From: Sporosarcina highlanderae | Lineage (GTDB): Bacteria > Bacillota > Bacilli > Bacillales_A > Planococcaceae | Direction of reading: 5' to 3' | Length of the DNA: 64,000 bases | Assembly (NCBI RefSeq): GCF_030433715.1 | Contig: NZ_JAROCC010000004.1 | Location: forward strand, 186,001 to 250,000 | Part shown: piece by piece, positions 41,279 through 50,035 of the stretch | Layout of the letters: each line of letters opens with the position of its first letter | Numbering within the stretch: position 1 is the first letter of the stretch | Notes under the pieces: generated by a model | What the model saw: the letters and a program-made list of their open reading frames with translations, nothing else | What the model was told of the DNA's origin: nothing | The model's database searches: none | Program-made: the position numbers and the translations under genes

Positions 41279-41761
41279 ATGAAAATGAATATTGCTGTTT
41301 TTTTAAGGATCCTGTTGTTCATTTCACTATCACTAATGGTTTACGATTATTTGAAGTTAGAGCAAAGTTTCATTCAAATGGAAAGAGGGTTTATTGATGG
41401 ATTTAGCTTGTACATCTCTCCGTGGCCAGGTTATTTTTTCGTAATAACCACCATACTTTTTCTATTCGCGAACATTGTTATCTTTATTATCGTTTGGAGA
41501 AATAAGAATGCCGACAAACGTTCATTTCTGACCTTCGAATATGATGTTTCTGACGAAAGGGCTGTCGGAAATACAAGGAAAGCAGTTAGTCATGCATTTT
41601 CAATTCTACTTGTCTATTCACTATTAATGATTGGATCATATATGTACATCCCAAATTATTTCGTCGATCATATTTGGTACCCCCTCTTTACAACTGCATC
41701 AATCCCTATTGTCGGGTTGATTTCGTATCTTATTGTTTATAAAGTCCTGCAATACAAGTGA
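41279..41761 (+). CDS. Four-helix membrane protein with a DER motif
   Basis: The 160-aa product has four predicted membrane helices (about residues 7-24, 42-70, 100-120 and 132-156). The cytoplasmic loop carries VSDERAVGNTRKAVSHAF. The neighbouring gene product has the same layout and a similar QDEREHQISGEAYKIAF loop, so the two are paralogues. The ATG lies 3 bases after the stop of the XRE regulator with GGAGG before it. The layout resembles DUF2178-type proteins found beside small HTH regulators; no biochemical role is known. Confidence 0.75.
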   Translation: MKMNIAVFLRILLFISLSLMVYDYLKLEQSFIQMERGFIDGFSLYISPWPGYFFVITTILFLFANIVIFIIVWRNKNADKRSFLTFEYDVSDERAVGNTRKAVSHAFSILLVYSLLMIGSYMYIPNYFVDHIWYPLFTTASIPIVGLISYLIVYKVLQYK

Positions 41762-41775
41762 AAGGAGAGGATTAT

Positions 41776-42225
41776 ATGAAAGACTTGACGATTGCCATTG
41801 CACTGCGAATCATGTTAATAGTTTCATTCTGCCTACTTATGTTCAGTGTTCTTTATAATACAGGAGCAAACCAGAATAGTTCGCATCTTTACTATCAAGC
41901 ATTTATGCTACTTTCTTTTTTACTAATTTATTTCCATCAAAGGAAACATATCAAGAAAAACGGCGGAAGAATCGCTTTCCACGGCCATATCATCCCCGAG
42001 TTCAATCCGCAAGACGAACGGGAACATCAAATTAGCGGGGAAGCATATAAAATCGCCTTTTCTACAATTCTCGTTATCTCTTTTCTTGTCATCGGGGGTG
42101 TGGCATTCTTTCAACTATTTGACAGTATATTGCAGCCACTCTTACTATCTTTAAGTATCGGCTTTATTCCGATATCAGGCTTACTGGCGTACTTCTTCGC
42201 GTATCGCCATTATTATAAAAAATAA
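41776..42225 (+). CDS. Four-helix membrane protein with a DER motif (paralogue)
   Basis: The product (149 aa) has four predicted helices and the loop FNPQDEREHQISGEAYKIAF, related to the upstream gene product. AAGGAGAGG lies 5 bases before the ATG at 41776; an ATG at 41758 overlaps the previous gene and is less likely. It is the last gene of the operon, ending in a bidirectional terminator. The two proteins may form a heteromer, but this is only an inference from pairing. Confidence 0.75.
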   Translation: MKDLTIAIALRIMLIVSFCLLMFSVLYNTGANQNSSHLYYQAFMLLSFLLIYFHQRKHIKKNGGRIAFHGHIIPEFNPQDEREHQISGEAYKIAFSTILVISFLVIGGVAFFQLFDSILQPLLLSLSIGFIPISGLLAYFFAYRHYYKK

Positions 42226-42258
42226 AACGCCAGCGTAGGCTACTACGTTGGCGTTTTT
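42224..42258. terminator. Bidirectional terminator
   Basis: AAAACGCCAGCGTAG (42224-42238) pairs with CTACGTTGGCGTTTT (42243-42257) with one G-T pair, flanked by A and T runs. It serves the membrane-protein operon and the convergent trhO. Confidence 0.92.
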
Positions 42259-42259
42259 G

Positions 42260-43237
42260 TTAATTCGCAACTTTTTCTTCGTTACGACGCTTCTTAATTT
42301 CTTCCATTCGTGCATCAAATTCCTCGACCGTCATGTTCATTTCAACAAAATAACGGTTGCGCGGGTGTACTCGGCACTCGTCTGAACAGCTGCGCATAAA
42401 TAGACGCTCATTCTCTTCAGAGCAAAGAATCTTTTTATTACATTCAGGATTCGCACAGTTCACATAACGTTCGCAAGGCGTACCGTCAAAATGATCACGA
42501 CCAACGACAACATGCTCAACCTGATTTACAGGAACAGCAATCCTTTCATCGAATACATAACATTGACCGTCCCATAGCTGGCCTTTCGCAACCGGGTCTT
42601 TACCGTACGTTACGATTCCGCCTTCCAAGTGTGCAACGTCTTCAAATCCTTCACGTTTCATCCAACCTGTGAACTTCTCACATCTAATTCCACCTGTGCA
42701 ATACGCAAGGACTTTTTTACCCTCGAATAATTCTCTATTTTCACGGACCCATTCGGGAAGATCGCGGAAGTTTTCAACATCCGGACGAATCGCTCCTCTG
42801 AAGTGCCCAAGATCGTATTCATAATCATTTCTTGTATCAAATACAACTGTGTTTTCGTCTTGCATCGCTTTTAAGAATTCTTCAGGTTTCAAATATTGGC
42901 CTGTCAATTCCAAAGGATTGATATCCTCTTCAAGGCTTAAGTTTACGATTTCTTTTCTGTGACGCACGTGCATTTTTTTGAATGCATGTCCATCCGTCTC
43001 GTCGATTTTGAACCAAAGATCCTTGAAGCGTTCGTCGCTATGCATCTTTGCCATATACGCATCGGTTTGTTCAATCGTTCCTGAACATGTTCCATTAATA
43101 CCTTCCGCTCCGACAAGAATACGACCTTTTAATCCAAGTTCCTTACACAATGCCAAATGTTCGGCAGCAAATGTTTCTGGGTCTTCGATTTGTACGTATT
43201 TATAGTACAACAATACCCGATATGCTCCTTTTTCCAT
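42260..43237 (-). CDS. trhO: tRNA uridine-34 hydroxylase, rhodanese family
   Basis: The product (325 aa) is a TrhO/YceA-type enzyme that hydroxylates the wobble uridine of some tRNAs, a step toward 5-methoxyuridine in Gram-positives. An N-terminal acylphosphatase-like domain ([15 protein letters not shown]) is followed by a rhodanese domain with active-site loop [12 protein letters not shown] near residue 180 and a C-terminal cysteine-rich end ([17 protein letters not shown]) likely to bind zinc. AAGGTGG lies 8 bases before the ATG at 43237. An extended -10 (TGGTATAAT) on the minus strand lies at 43359-43367. Confidence 0.92.
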   Translation of the reverse strand: MEKGAYRVLLYYKYVQIEDPETFAAEHLALCKELGLKGRILVGAEGINGTCSGTIEQTDAYMAKMHSDERFKDLWFKIDETDGHAFKKMHVRHRKEIVNLSLEEDINPLELTGQYLKPEEFLKAMQDENTVVFDTRNDYEYDLGHFRGAIRPDVENFRDLPEWVRENRELFEGKKVLAYCTGGIRCEKFTGWMKREGFEDVAHLEGGIVTYGKDPVAKGQLWDGQCYVFDERIAVPVNQVEHVVVGRDHFDGTPCERYVNCANPECNKKILCSEENERLFMRSCSDECRVHPRNRYFVEMNMTVEEFDARMEEIKKRRNEEKVAN

Positions 43238-43249
43238 TTCTTCGACCAC

Positions 43250-43585
43250 CTTCTGTTTGTTTTCTTTGCAGTAGAATTAACAGCTTGATCGGTTTTACAA
43301 CTATTCAATTGTAAACACATAACAGCTAACCCGCATTTGCAAGATCCGGGCCTCAGACATTATACCACAAACCCTAAAAATGAGTAAGCACTTTATTTGT
43401 ACATCAAATAATAAAAACATAATATTTTTCTATTAAAATAGCAAGGATGGTGTATACTATGGGTATCGAAGATTCGACATTATTTTTGAGAATCCGAAAC
43501 TATCTATAGAAGCCTCACGTCTAACAAAATAGAAGGCCTAATACAGCAGGTTCTTTGGAAATAATGATAAAGGGAGTCCCGCACT
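43250..43585. other. Divergent promoter region between trhO and the deacetylase gene
   Basis: This 335-base AT-rich gap holds an extended -10 for trhO (minus, near 43359-43367) and a TATACT near 43453 that could be a plus-strand -10 box. No small gene, hairpin or repeat was seen in it. Confidence 0.5.
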
Positions 43586-45097
43586 ATGAAAAAACCACGC
43601 CACAAAACACGGTCCATTTGGATCGACATTATCTTTTCCTCAACTATCATTCTATTGACAGTTGCCGCGATTCTTTTAATCTTATCACCTAATAAAAATT
43701 ATACTGCTTCAGCTCCCAATGTTCAGGAAAAGGAACATAACGTCTCCTCTTCAATAGAAACAGAAGTGATAGATTCTAATTATCCAGGCATTAAAATAGT
43801 AACAAAAACATCAAATGACAAAAAGGCTCCCTTTGCTATCCAATATCCTCAAAGTGCAAATAGTTCCTTTAACGAAAAAGTTATAGATTATATAACAGCT
43901 GTCCAAGAAGAATACATGGAAACAATGAACAATAAAGTTCAAATTGACGTAAATACAAAGGGAGAATTAAATATATCCTACGAAACACTTTCTCATTCTT
44001 CCGGCTATTATTCTTTTGTAGTAGTAAACAATAGCAATTACAGTGATTCTCCAAGGGGAAAAACGGAAATCCGTACCTTCCATTTGAACCCAGAAACAGG
44101 GGTCAGCTATACGATTGTTGATTTGTTTGAAGCAGACGTAAGTCGATTAACTACATTGTCAGCATTGATTCAATCTGAGATTAATAATGATGTAACTTTA
44201 AATGGACATCTTTTATCAACAGCACTCGAACATTATACAAAACCAGCTTGGGAAAACTTCCGGAACTACGCCATTATCGATGATTCACTGATCTTTTACT
44301 TCGATGAAAATACGATAGCGGATGACTCCGTAGGTCCTCTTGTAGTCTCTTTATTTATGGATAAAATAGGAAAACTTTTAGTCGATGCATTTAAACCTCT
44401 AATTGAAGAAGATGAAATACCAAAAAATGAATCACCTACAATTGCTGAAGAAGAAAAAATTGAGGAATCGACTGATGCTGAATCGGAAGACCCTATTGAC
44501 AACGAAGAGTCCGAAGAATCCACTGAAATTGTAACCACCGGTAAAAAAGTAGCTTTAACGTTTGATGACGGTCCTGATCCTAAGGTGACTATACAGATTT
44601 TAGACATACTTGAAAAGCACAATGCAAAAGCAACCTTCTTCATGTTGGGTAGCAGAGTTGAATACTATCCGGAGATTACAAAAAAAGTGCACGACGCAGG
44701 TCATGAATTGGCAGGCCATACATGGAATCATGCTGATTTGACCAAATTGACTCCTGAACGGATTGCAAAAGAAATTAACGATACTTCTGCAATCATCGAA
44801 CAAGTGACAGGCGCAAAAGTCAATGCATACAGACCGCCATATGGTGCAGTGAATGAAAAAGTCCGTAAGTTTGCTAATCTACCTACTGTTTTATGGGATG
44901 TTGACACACGTGACTGGGAGCATCGTGATTCACAAAAACTAATTCAGAATGTTAAACAACACACTAAAGATGGCAGCATCATTCTTATGCACGACATTCA
45001 TCAGTCGACTGCTGACGGTCTGGACGCTGTACTCACTTTTTTGGAGAATGAAGGCTATCAATTCGTCACTGTCTCGGATTTAAATACTAACCCTTGA
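43586..45097 (+). CDS. PdaC-like polysaccharide deacetylase
   Basis: The 503-aa product has a signal anchor (about residues 12-30), a DUF4163/DUF3298-type region (about 60-270, including FHLNPETGVSYTIVDLF), an acidic Glu/Ser linker (280-320) and a C-terminal NodB domain. The NodB motifs are ALTFDDGPDP near 327, HTWNHADLT near 380, RPPYGA near 412 and IILMHDIH near 470. This is the same architecture as B. subtilis PdaC, which deacetylates N-acetylmuramic acid in peptidoglycan. The protein acts outside the membrane. AAAGGGAG precedes the ATG and a terminator overlaps the stop codon. Confidence 0.9.
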   Translation: MKKPRHKTRSIWIDIIFSSTIILLTVAAILLILSPNKNYTASAPNVQEKEHNVSSSIETEVIDSNYPGIKIVTKTSNDKKAPFAIQYPQSANSSFNEKVIDYITAVQEEYMETMNNKVQIDVNTKGELNISYETLSHSSGYYSFVVVNNSNYSDSPRGKTEIRTFHLNPETGVSYTIVDLFEADVSRLTTLSALIQSEINNDVTLNGHLLSTALEHYTKPAWENFRNYAIIDDSLIFYFDENTIADDSVGPLVVSLFMDKIGKLLVDAFKPLIEEDEIPKNESPTIAEEEKIEESTDAESEDPIDNEESEESTEIVTTGKKVALTFDDGPDPKVTIQILDILEKHNAKATFFMLGSRVEYYPEITKKVHDAGHELAGHTWNHADLTKLTPERIAKEINDTSAIIEQVTGAKVNAYRPPYGAVNEKVRKFANLPTVLWDVDTRDWEHRDSQKLIQNVKQHTKDGSIILMHDIHQSTADGLDAVLTFLENEGYQFVTVSDLNTNP

Positions 45098-45118
45098 ACA
45101 AATCGTTCAAGGGTTTTT
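45091..45118 (+). terminator. Terminator of the deacetylase gene
   Basis: CCCTTGAAC and GTTCAAGGG pair around 5 bases and are followed by TTTTT. The stop codon lies in the left arm. Confidence 0.9.
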
Positions 45119-45176
45119 CTATCTTTTTCGTAACACACCTGTTATAATAAAGTTAGAACAGATTGGAGGGATGATA

Positions 45177-45566
45177 TTGTTCATTCAAATCGAACCGACA
45201 TCGGAAATCCCGATATATACTCAATTGGCTAATCAATTAATAGAATTGATAGCAACAGGAACATTGCAAACTTCCGAAGCATTGCCATCTGTCCGTTCCC
45301 TGGCAGCAGATCTTGGCGTTAACATGCATACAGTGAACAAGGCATATCATGAACTTGAAAAGAAAAACATAATTCAAATCATTCCTAAGTCAGGTGCAGT
45401 AGTTAATGAAATTTCAAGCACTGGGCCAAGTGATTCGCAAATCGAGCATATTAAACAAGTCATGAAGCCATTAATTGCAGAATCTATTGTCTATGGAATG
45501 GATAAGAAACAAATTTTATCAATTGCAACATCACTCATTTCAGGAATTCGGAGGGATGAAGAATGA
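45177..45566 (+). CDS. GntR-family regulator, YtrA type
   Basis: The product (129 aa) is a short GntR protein: an N-terminal winged helix (IPIYTQLANQLIELIATG, LPSVRSLAADLGVNMHTVNKAYHELEKKNII) and a small C-terminal helical region, typical of the YtrA subfamily that controls adjacent membrane genes. I use the TTG at 45177, with GGAGGG about 6 bases upstream; the ATG at 45171 directly touches that site. It overlaps the next gene by 4 bases (ATGA), so the two are translationally coupled. Confidence 0.9.
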   Translation: MFIQIEPTSEIPIYTQLANQLIELIATGTLQTSEALPSVRSLAADLGVNMHTVNKAYHELEKKNIIQIIPKSGAVVNEISSTGPSDSQIEHIKQVMKPLIAESIVYGMDKKQILSIATSLISGIRRDEE

Positions 45567-46669
45567 CAGTATCCATATTTTTGGCAAACATTGTTTTCTT
45601 AACACTGATTCAAGCCGCAATTCCACGATTGCTTAAAAAATCAATAGTTTTCGGTGTCACGATTCCGGAAGTAAATGTTGAAGATCAGAAACTCTCCACC
45701 TATAAAAAAATCTATTCGGCTATTACTCTTTTAGTTGGATTGATTGGTATACTTCTATTTGCTTTTTTGGGATTAGGAAAACAATTACAGGAAGAAAAAA
45801 TCGTCATCACTGGACTCATTGTTCAGTTTAGCATTCTTTTTGTAAGCATGATTCTGTATTTATATTTCCATATTCAAACGACTAAAAGAAAACGTAAGAT
45901 GAAATGGGGAGAAAATCTTAAAAAGGTTAGAGTTGCTGATTTAGCCAGACGCTCCAATGATGAAATGCTTCCTTCAATTATCTTTGCCTTGCCAATGGCG
46001 ATTACTATCGGGCTAATCGTATATACCATTAGCCAATATTCAGCAATGCCAGACATGATTCCTACCCATTGGGGACCAAATGGTCAACCTGATGCTTTCA
46101 CTGAAAAAAATCCTTTTTCCGTCATTGCTCTGTTACTAATTTTACTTGTCATGCAAGGGATGATGGTAGCGATCAATACGTTCACAAAGAAATCAGGTGT
46201 GAAGTTAAACGCTACAAAAAGAAATACATCCCGTATCCAACAATTATCCTTTAGGAAGTATACAAGCTGGTTCATGTTTTTAACGACTATTTTATTAACA
46301 ATCCTATTCGGTTTCTTTCAACTGACTACAATCCATGGTGAATTTGCAGGCTCAATGATGATGATGGTATTGCCATTAGCCTTCCTTCTCGTCATCTTAC
46401 TTGCAACAGCGCTATACGCTTTCAAAGTCGGCCAGGGAGGTTCCCGAATCCGTACAGAAGTCATCGATGAGGAAACAACAGGTATAACAGATTTGGATGA
46501 CGACCAATACTGGAAAGCCGGTGTATTCTATGTAAATAAAAATGACCCTTCCATCTTTGTTGAGAAGAGGTTCGGGGTCGGCTGGACAATCAATTTCGGT
46601 AATCCAATTGGATATTTAATCCTTATCGGTCCATTATTGATCATATTTGTAATTTCATTTTTATTATAA
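45563..46669 (+). CDS. DUF1648-containing membrane protein
   Basis: The 368-aa product has about eight membrane helices and the DUF1648 signature MPTHWGPNGQPDAF near residue 165. The C-terminal part (DDDQYWKAGVFYVNKNDPSIFVEKRFGVGWTINFG, spanning about 320-355) resembles DUF5808. Proteins of this kind often sit beside GntR or ArsR regulators in Bacillota and include SdpI-like immunity proteins. An immunity or envelope-stress role is possible but unproven. It overlaps the YtrA-type regulator by 4 bases and ends at a bidirectional terminator. Confidence 0.8.
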   Translation: MTVSIFLANIVFLTLIQAAIPRLLKKSIVFGVTIPEVNVEDQKLSTYKKIYSAITLLVGLIGILLFAFLGLGKQLQEEKIVITGLIVQFSILFVSMILYLYFHIQTTKRKRKMKWGENLKKVRVADLARRSNDEMLPSIIFALPMAITIGLIVYTISQYSAMPDMIPTHWGPNGQPDAFTEKNPFSVIALLLILLVMQGMMVAINTFTKKSGVKLNATKRNTSRIQQLSFRKYTSWFMFLTTILLTILFGFFQLTTIHGEFAGSMMMMVLPLAFLLVILLATALYAFKVGQGGSRIRTEVIDEETTGITDLDDDQYWKAGVFYVNKNDPSIFVEKRFGVGWTINFGNPIGYLILIGPLLIIFVISFLL

Positions 46670-46681
46670 TTTTTTCCAAAC

Positions 46682-46708
46682 AAAAAACCGGCATTTGGCC
46701 GGTTTTTT
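46682..46708. terminator. Bidirectional terminator
   Basis: AAAAAACCGGC (46682-46692) pairs with GCCGGTTTTTT (46698-46708). It lies between the DUF1648 gene and the convergent yumC, whose stop codon is inside the right arm. Confidence 0.92.
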
Positions 46709-47690
46709 AGTTGAATACGCTCGTGCTATGCAATGGTTGAAGTCTTGCTTTCGGGTCGATGAACGCTTTGGCGTGGTTGACGGCAGTTGGCGCTTCCCCT
46801 AATCCGACAGCAATTAGTTTCACTTTTCCATCGTAGCTTGTTACGTCACCAGCAGCGTAGATTCCTTCAATATTCGTTTCCATTCTCGAGTTGACAAGGA
46901 TGGAATTCCGATCCATATCAAGTCCCCACTCTTTGATTGCACCAAGTGAGGAGATATTTCCGTAATTGACGATTACATGATCGACCGTCAATGTTTCTTC
47001 CTGACCATCCTTTTGAGCAAGTATTACTTCCTTTACATTACCGTTTTCTCCAACGATGGATTTGACTGCACGGGAAGTAAGTACATTCACTTTTGAAGAC
47101 ATCAGTTGGTTGACGCTCGTTTCATGAGCGGTAAACCGTTCACGTCTATGGACAAGCGACACATTCGAAGCGATATCTTCAAGCATTAACGCCCAATCCA
47201 CCGCTGAATCCCCGCCGCCGCAAATAAGTACTTCTTTATCTTTGAAGATAGATAGGTCTTTGATGCCGTAATGCAATGTGCTGCCCTCAAAGTCACTTTC
47301 TTCCGGCAAACCGATTTTACGCGGTTGGAAAGCGCCAATCCCGGCTGTTAGAAGAATTGTACGAGTTAAATGAGTGCCTTTATCTGTCTTAAGGATGAAA
47401 TGATCTCCATCACGTGTGGCGGAAATCGCAGTTTCTCCAAGAAGAATTTCAGGCTTAGCATAATGCGCTTGTGTGACAAGATTCGCTACAAGGTCCTTGG
47501 CTAAGATTTTTGGAAAACCACCGACATCATAAATATATTTGTCCGGATAAAGTTCGACAAGCTGTCCACCAAGTTGAGGAAGGCTATCGATGATTTTAAC
47601 GGACATTTCCCGCATGCCAGCATAAAATGAAGCAAATAGTCCCGTAGGTCCCCCGCCTATGATTGTAATATCGACAATTTCATTGTTCAT
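46707..47690 (-). CDS. yumC: Ferredoxin/flavodoxin-NADP+ reductase type 2
   Basis: The 327-aa product is a thioredoxin-reductase-like flavoprotein lacking the CxxC redox pair. The FAD-binding motif IIGGGPTGLFASFY lies near residue 9 and the NADPH-binding VLICGGGDSAVDWAL near 155, and YAAGDVTSYDGKVKLIAVGLGEA (about 280-302) ends in the FAD region. Bacillus YumC reduces ferredoxin, flavodoxin or similar carriers with NADPH. It is monocistronic and convergent with the DUF1648 gene. Confidence 0.94.
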   Translation of the reverse strand: MNNEIVDITIIGGGPTGLFASFYAGMREMSVKIIDSLPQLGGQLVELYPDKYIYDVGGFPKILAKDLVANLVTQAHYAKPEILLGETAISATRDGDHFILKTDKGTHLTRTILLTAGIGAFQPRKIGLPEESDFEGSTLHYGIKDLSIFKDKEVLICGGGDSAVDWALMLEDIASNVSLVHRRERFTAHETSVNQLMSSKVNVLTSRAVKSIVGENGNVKEVILAQKDGQEETLTVDHVIVNYGNISSLGAIKEWGLDMDRNSILVNSRMETNIEGIYAAGDVTSYDGKVKLIAVGLGEAPTAVNHAKAFIDPKARLQPLHSTSVFN

Positions 47691-47809
47691 CTATAAACAC
47701 TCCAATTTTCTTTGACTTAGGATGATTACGAAAACGGTTTATGGTGTATCCCTCACTTATCTACTCTACACATTATCTACTATTTTTCAAATAAATTCAC
47801 GTAATGTGT

Positions 47810-48100
47810 TTAGTATTCTTCCGTCAGATGCTCTTCACAGAAGGTGGCAATTACGTCTTCTTCATCCTCTTCAAGTGCAAAGTCAAGTACCTCATCAGTT
47901 GCACGATTAAACAGATTATAGGAAACAACTTTTCCTTGATCTCCCTCTGTTGCATAGATGACCCTTATACCAGTACCCTGCTCTGAATACAGCTCATCTT
48001 CCTCATCGAATTTAACATAGATGCGGAACTCAAAACGTTTTCCCGATAGTATCCCTGTAGGATCAATCAGTTCTCCCATACTGTATTCAATTATTTCCAT
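47810..48100 (-). CDS. DUF6509 family acidic protein
   Basis: The product (96 aa) is small and strongly acidic, with DPTGILSGKRFEFRIYV near residue 13, DEEDELYSEQGTGIRVIYA and a C-terminal ALEEDEEDVIATFCEEHL. I recall this pattern from DUF6509 proteins of Bacillales, whose role is unknown. The ATG at 48100 is preceded by AAGGGTGAG; a GTG at 48109 is an alternative. It is monocistronic. Confidence 0.75.
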   Translation of the reverse strand: MEIIEYSMGELIDPTGILSGKRFEFRIYVKFDEEDELYSEQGTGIRVIYATEGDQGKVVSYNLFNRATDEVLDFALEEDEEDVIATFCEEHLTEEY

Positions 48101-48283
48101 CTCGCTCACCCTTACATTTTATTTATGCTCTTATTTTACAACAAACTGGAAGGAAGAGTTCATTTATTGTCTTTTCAATTAAAAAATCCTTGGTTAACAA
48201 TTTTTCTTTTGCATTTTCTGATTGATTGATGAACAATGAAGATAGTGAATAAATTTTCACATTAAACAGACGGGGGTATGATG

Positions 48284-49981
48284 ATGCTGAAATTTGAAGA
48301 GTACCAATACACAAGGCCAGACATGCAAAGGATTAAAAGTGAATTCAATGAGTTGCTTGAACATTTCCGTTCTGCAAATTCATTTGAAGAACAAAATGAA
48401 GTTATTGAAAAGCTAAATGCAATTGGAAGTAATTATTCAACGCACGCTAACCTAGCGTATATTCGCTCATCCATCAACACGAATGATGAATTCTATCAAA
48501 AGGAACGCGAATTTTTCGATGAAATCGGACCGGAATTCCAGGAGCTTGGGACTGCCTTCTACAAAGAATTGGTCGTCACACCTTTTCGTAAGCAACTTGA
48601 AGAGAAATGGGGCTCGCAATTATTTGCATTGGCAGATAATGCAATCAAATCCTTCTCGCCTGAAGTCCTTCCATTACTTCAAAAAGAAAATAAGCTGACT
48701 ACTGAATATGCCAAACTTGTTGCGTCTGCTCAAATTGAGTTCGACGGCAAAACTTTGACGCTTGCACAGATGGGTCCTTACGCTGAATCCACTGATCGCG
48801 ATGTAAGGAAAAAAGCAATGACCGCTTCCTATTCTTTCTACTCTGAAAATGGCGAAGCGTTTGACCGTATTTACGATGATCTCGTTAAAGTCAGACATGA
48901 AATCGCGACGAAACTTGGATTCGATAACTTTGTAGAATTAGGGTATGCGCGCATGAACAGGATTGGTTATAATGCCGAAATGGTAAAGAATTTCCGCGAC
49001 CAAGTCCGTGATTATATCGTTCCTCTTGCTACAATATTATACAAACGCCAAGCGGAGCGCATTGGTGTAGAAGAATTGAAGTTTTACGATCAATCCCTAA
49101 ACTTCCTCAGTGGAAACGCTACACCTAAAGGAACACCCGAGTGGATTATTGAAAACGGTAAAAAAATGTATGAAGAGCTTTCACCTGAAACAAATGAATT
49201 TTTCAAGTATATGACAGACAAGCATCTTCTTGACCTTGAAGCGAAGAAAGGGAAAGAAACGGGCGGCTACTGCACATTCATCGACGACTATGATTCGCCA
49301 TTTATCTTTTCGAATTTTAATGGAACATCAGGTGACATCGATGTGCTGACTCATGAAGCGGGACATGCTTTCCAAGTATATTCCAGCCGAAATATTGGTA
49401 TTCCGGAATACGTTTGGCCGACACATGAAGGTGCCGAAATCCATTCAATGAGTATGGAATTCTTCACATGGCCTTGGATGGAATTGTTCTTTGAAGATGA
49501 AACGGAAAAGTACAAGTTCGCTCACTTAAGCAGCGGATTGCTATTTTTACCGTACGGAGTCGCAGTAGACGAATTCCAGCATCTTGTTTATGAAAACCCT
49601 GAAATGACACCTGAAGAGCGCAATGCTGCATGGAAAAAGCTTGAGAAAACGTACTTGCCAATGCGGGATTATGATGGCAATCCATATCTTGAAGCTGGAT
49701 CCATATGGCAACGCCAATCGCATATTTACGAAGCACCATTCTATTACATCGATTATACATTGGCCCAAATCTGCGCGTTCCAATTTTGGAAGCGTTCGTT
49801 TGAGAACCGTGAAGAAGCGTGGAATGATTACTTGCACCTTTGCAAATTGGGTGGATCGAAAAAGTTCACTGAGCTTGTAGCGGAAGCTAACCTCATTTCA
49901 CCGTTTGAAGATGGCTGTGTTGAATCGGTAGTAGGCTCTATCGAAGCTTGGCTCAACTCGGTTGATGACAAAGCATTATAA
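48284..49981 (+). CDS. M3-family oligoendopeptidase
   Basis: The product (565 aa) is a cytosolic zinc metallopeptidase of family M3 (PepF-like). The zinc motif HEAGHAF lies near residue 359 (in DVLTHEAGHAF), and the third ligand glutamate probably in HEGAEIHSMSMEFFTWP near 385. Nearby segments GGYCTFIDDYDSPFIFSNFNG and YYIDYTLAQICAFQFW split across the domain are also family features. It degrades short peptides. The third of three consecutive ATGs (48284) has the best spacing from GGGGG. Confidence 0.92.
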   Translation: MLKFEEYQYTRPDMQRIKSEFNELLEHFRSANSFEEQNEVIEKLNAIGSNYSTHANLAYIRSSINTNDEFYQKEREFFDEIGPEFQELGTAFYKELVVTPFRKQLEEKWGSQLFALADNAIKSFSPEVLPLLQKENKLTTEYAKLVASAQIEFDGKTLTLAQMGPYAESTDRDVRKKAMTASYSFYSENGEAFDRIYDDLVKVRHEIATKLGFDNFVELGYARMNRIGYNAEMVKNFRDQVRDYIVPLATILYKRQAERIGVEELKFYDQSLNFLSGNATPKGTPEWIIENGKKMYEELSPETNEFFKYMTDKHLLDLEAKKGKETGGYCTFIDDYDSPFIFSNFNGTSGDIDVLTHEAGHAFQVYSSRNIGIPEYVWPTHEGAEIHSMSMEFFTWPWMELFFEDETEKYKFAHLSSGLLFLPYGVAVDEFQHLVYENPEMTPEERNAAWKKLEKTYLPMRDYDGNPYLEAGSIWQRQSHIYEAPFYYIDYTLAQICAFQFWKRSFENREEAWNDYLHLCKLGGSKKFTELVAEANLISPFEDGCVESVVGSIEAWLNSVDDKAL

Positions 49982-49992
49982 ATGAAGACAAC

Positions 49993-50035
49993 AAAGGGCT
50001 GCCTTTTTACTTGGCAGCCCTTTAAGTTTTTTACA
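49993..50035 (+). terminator. Terminator of the M3 peptidase gene
   Basis: AAAGGGCTGCC (49993-50003) pairs with GGCAGCCCTTT (50013-50023), followed by a T-rich tail. It may also serve the convergent fhs. Confidence 0.9.
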
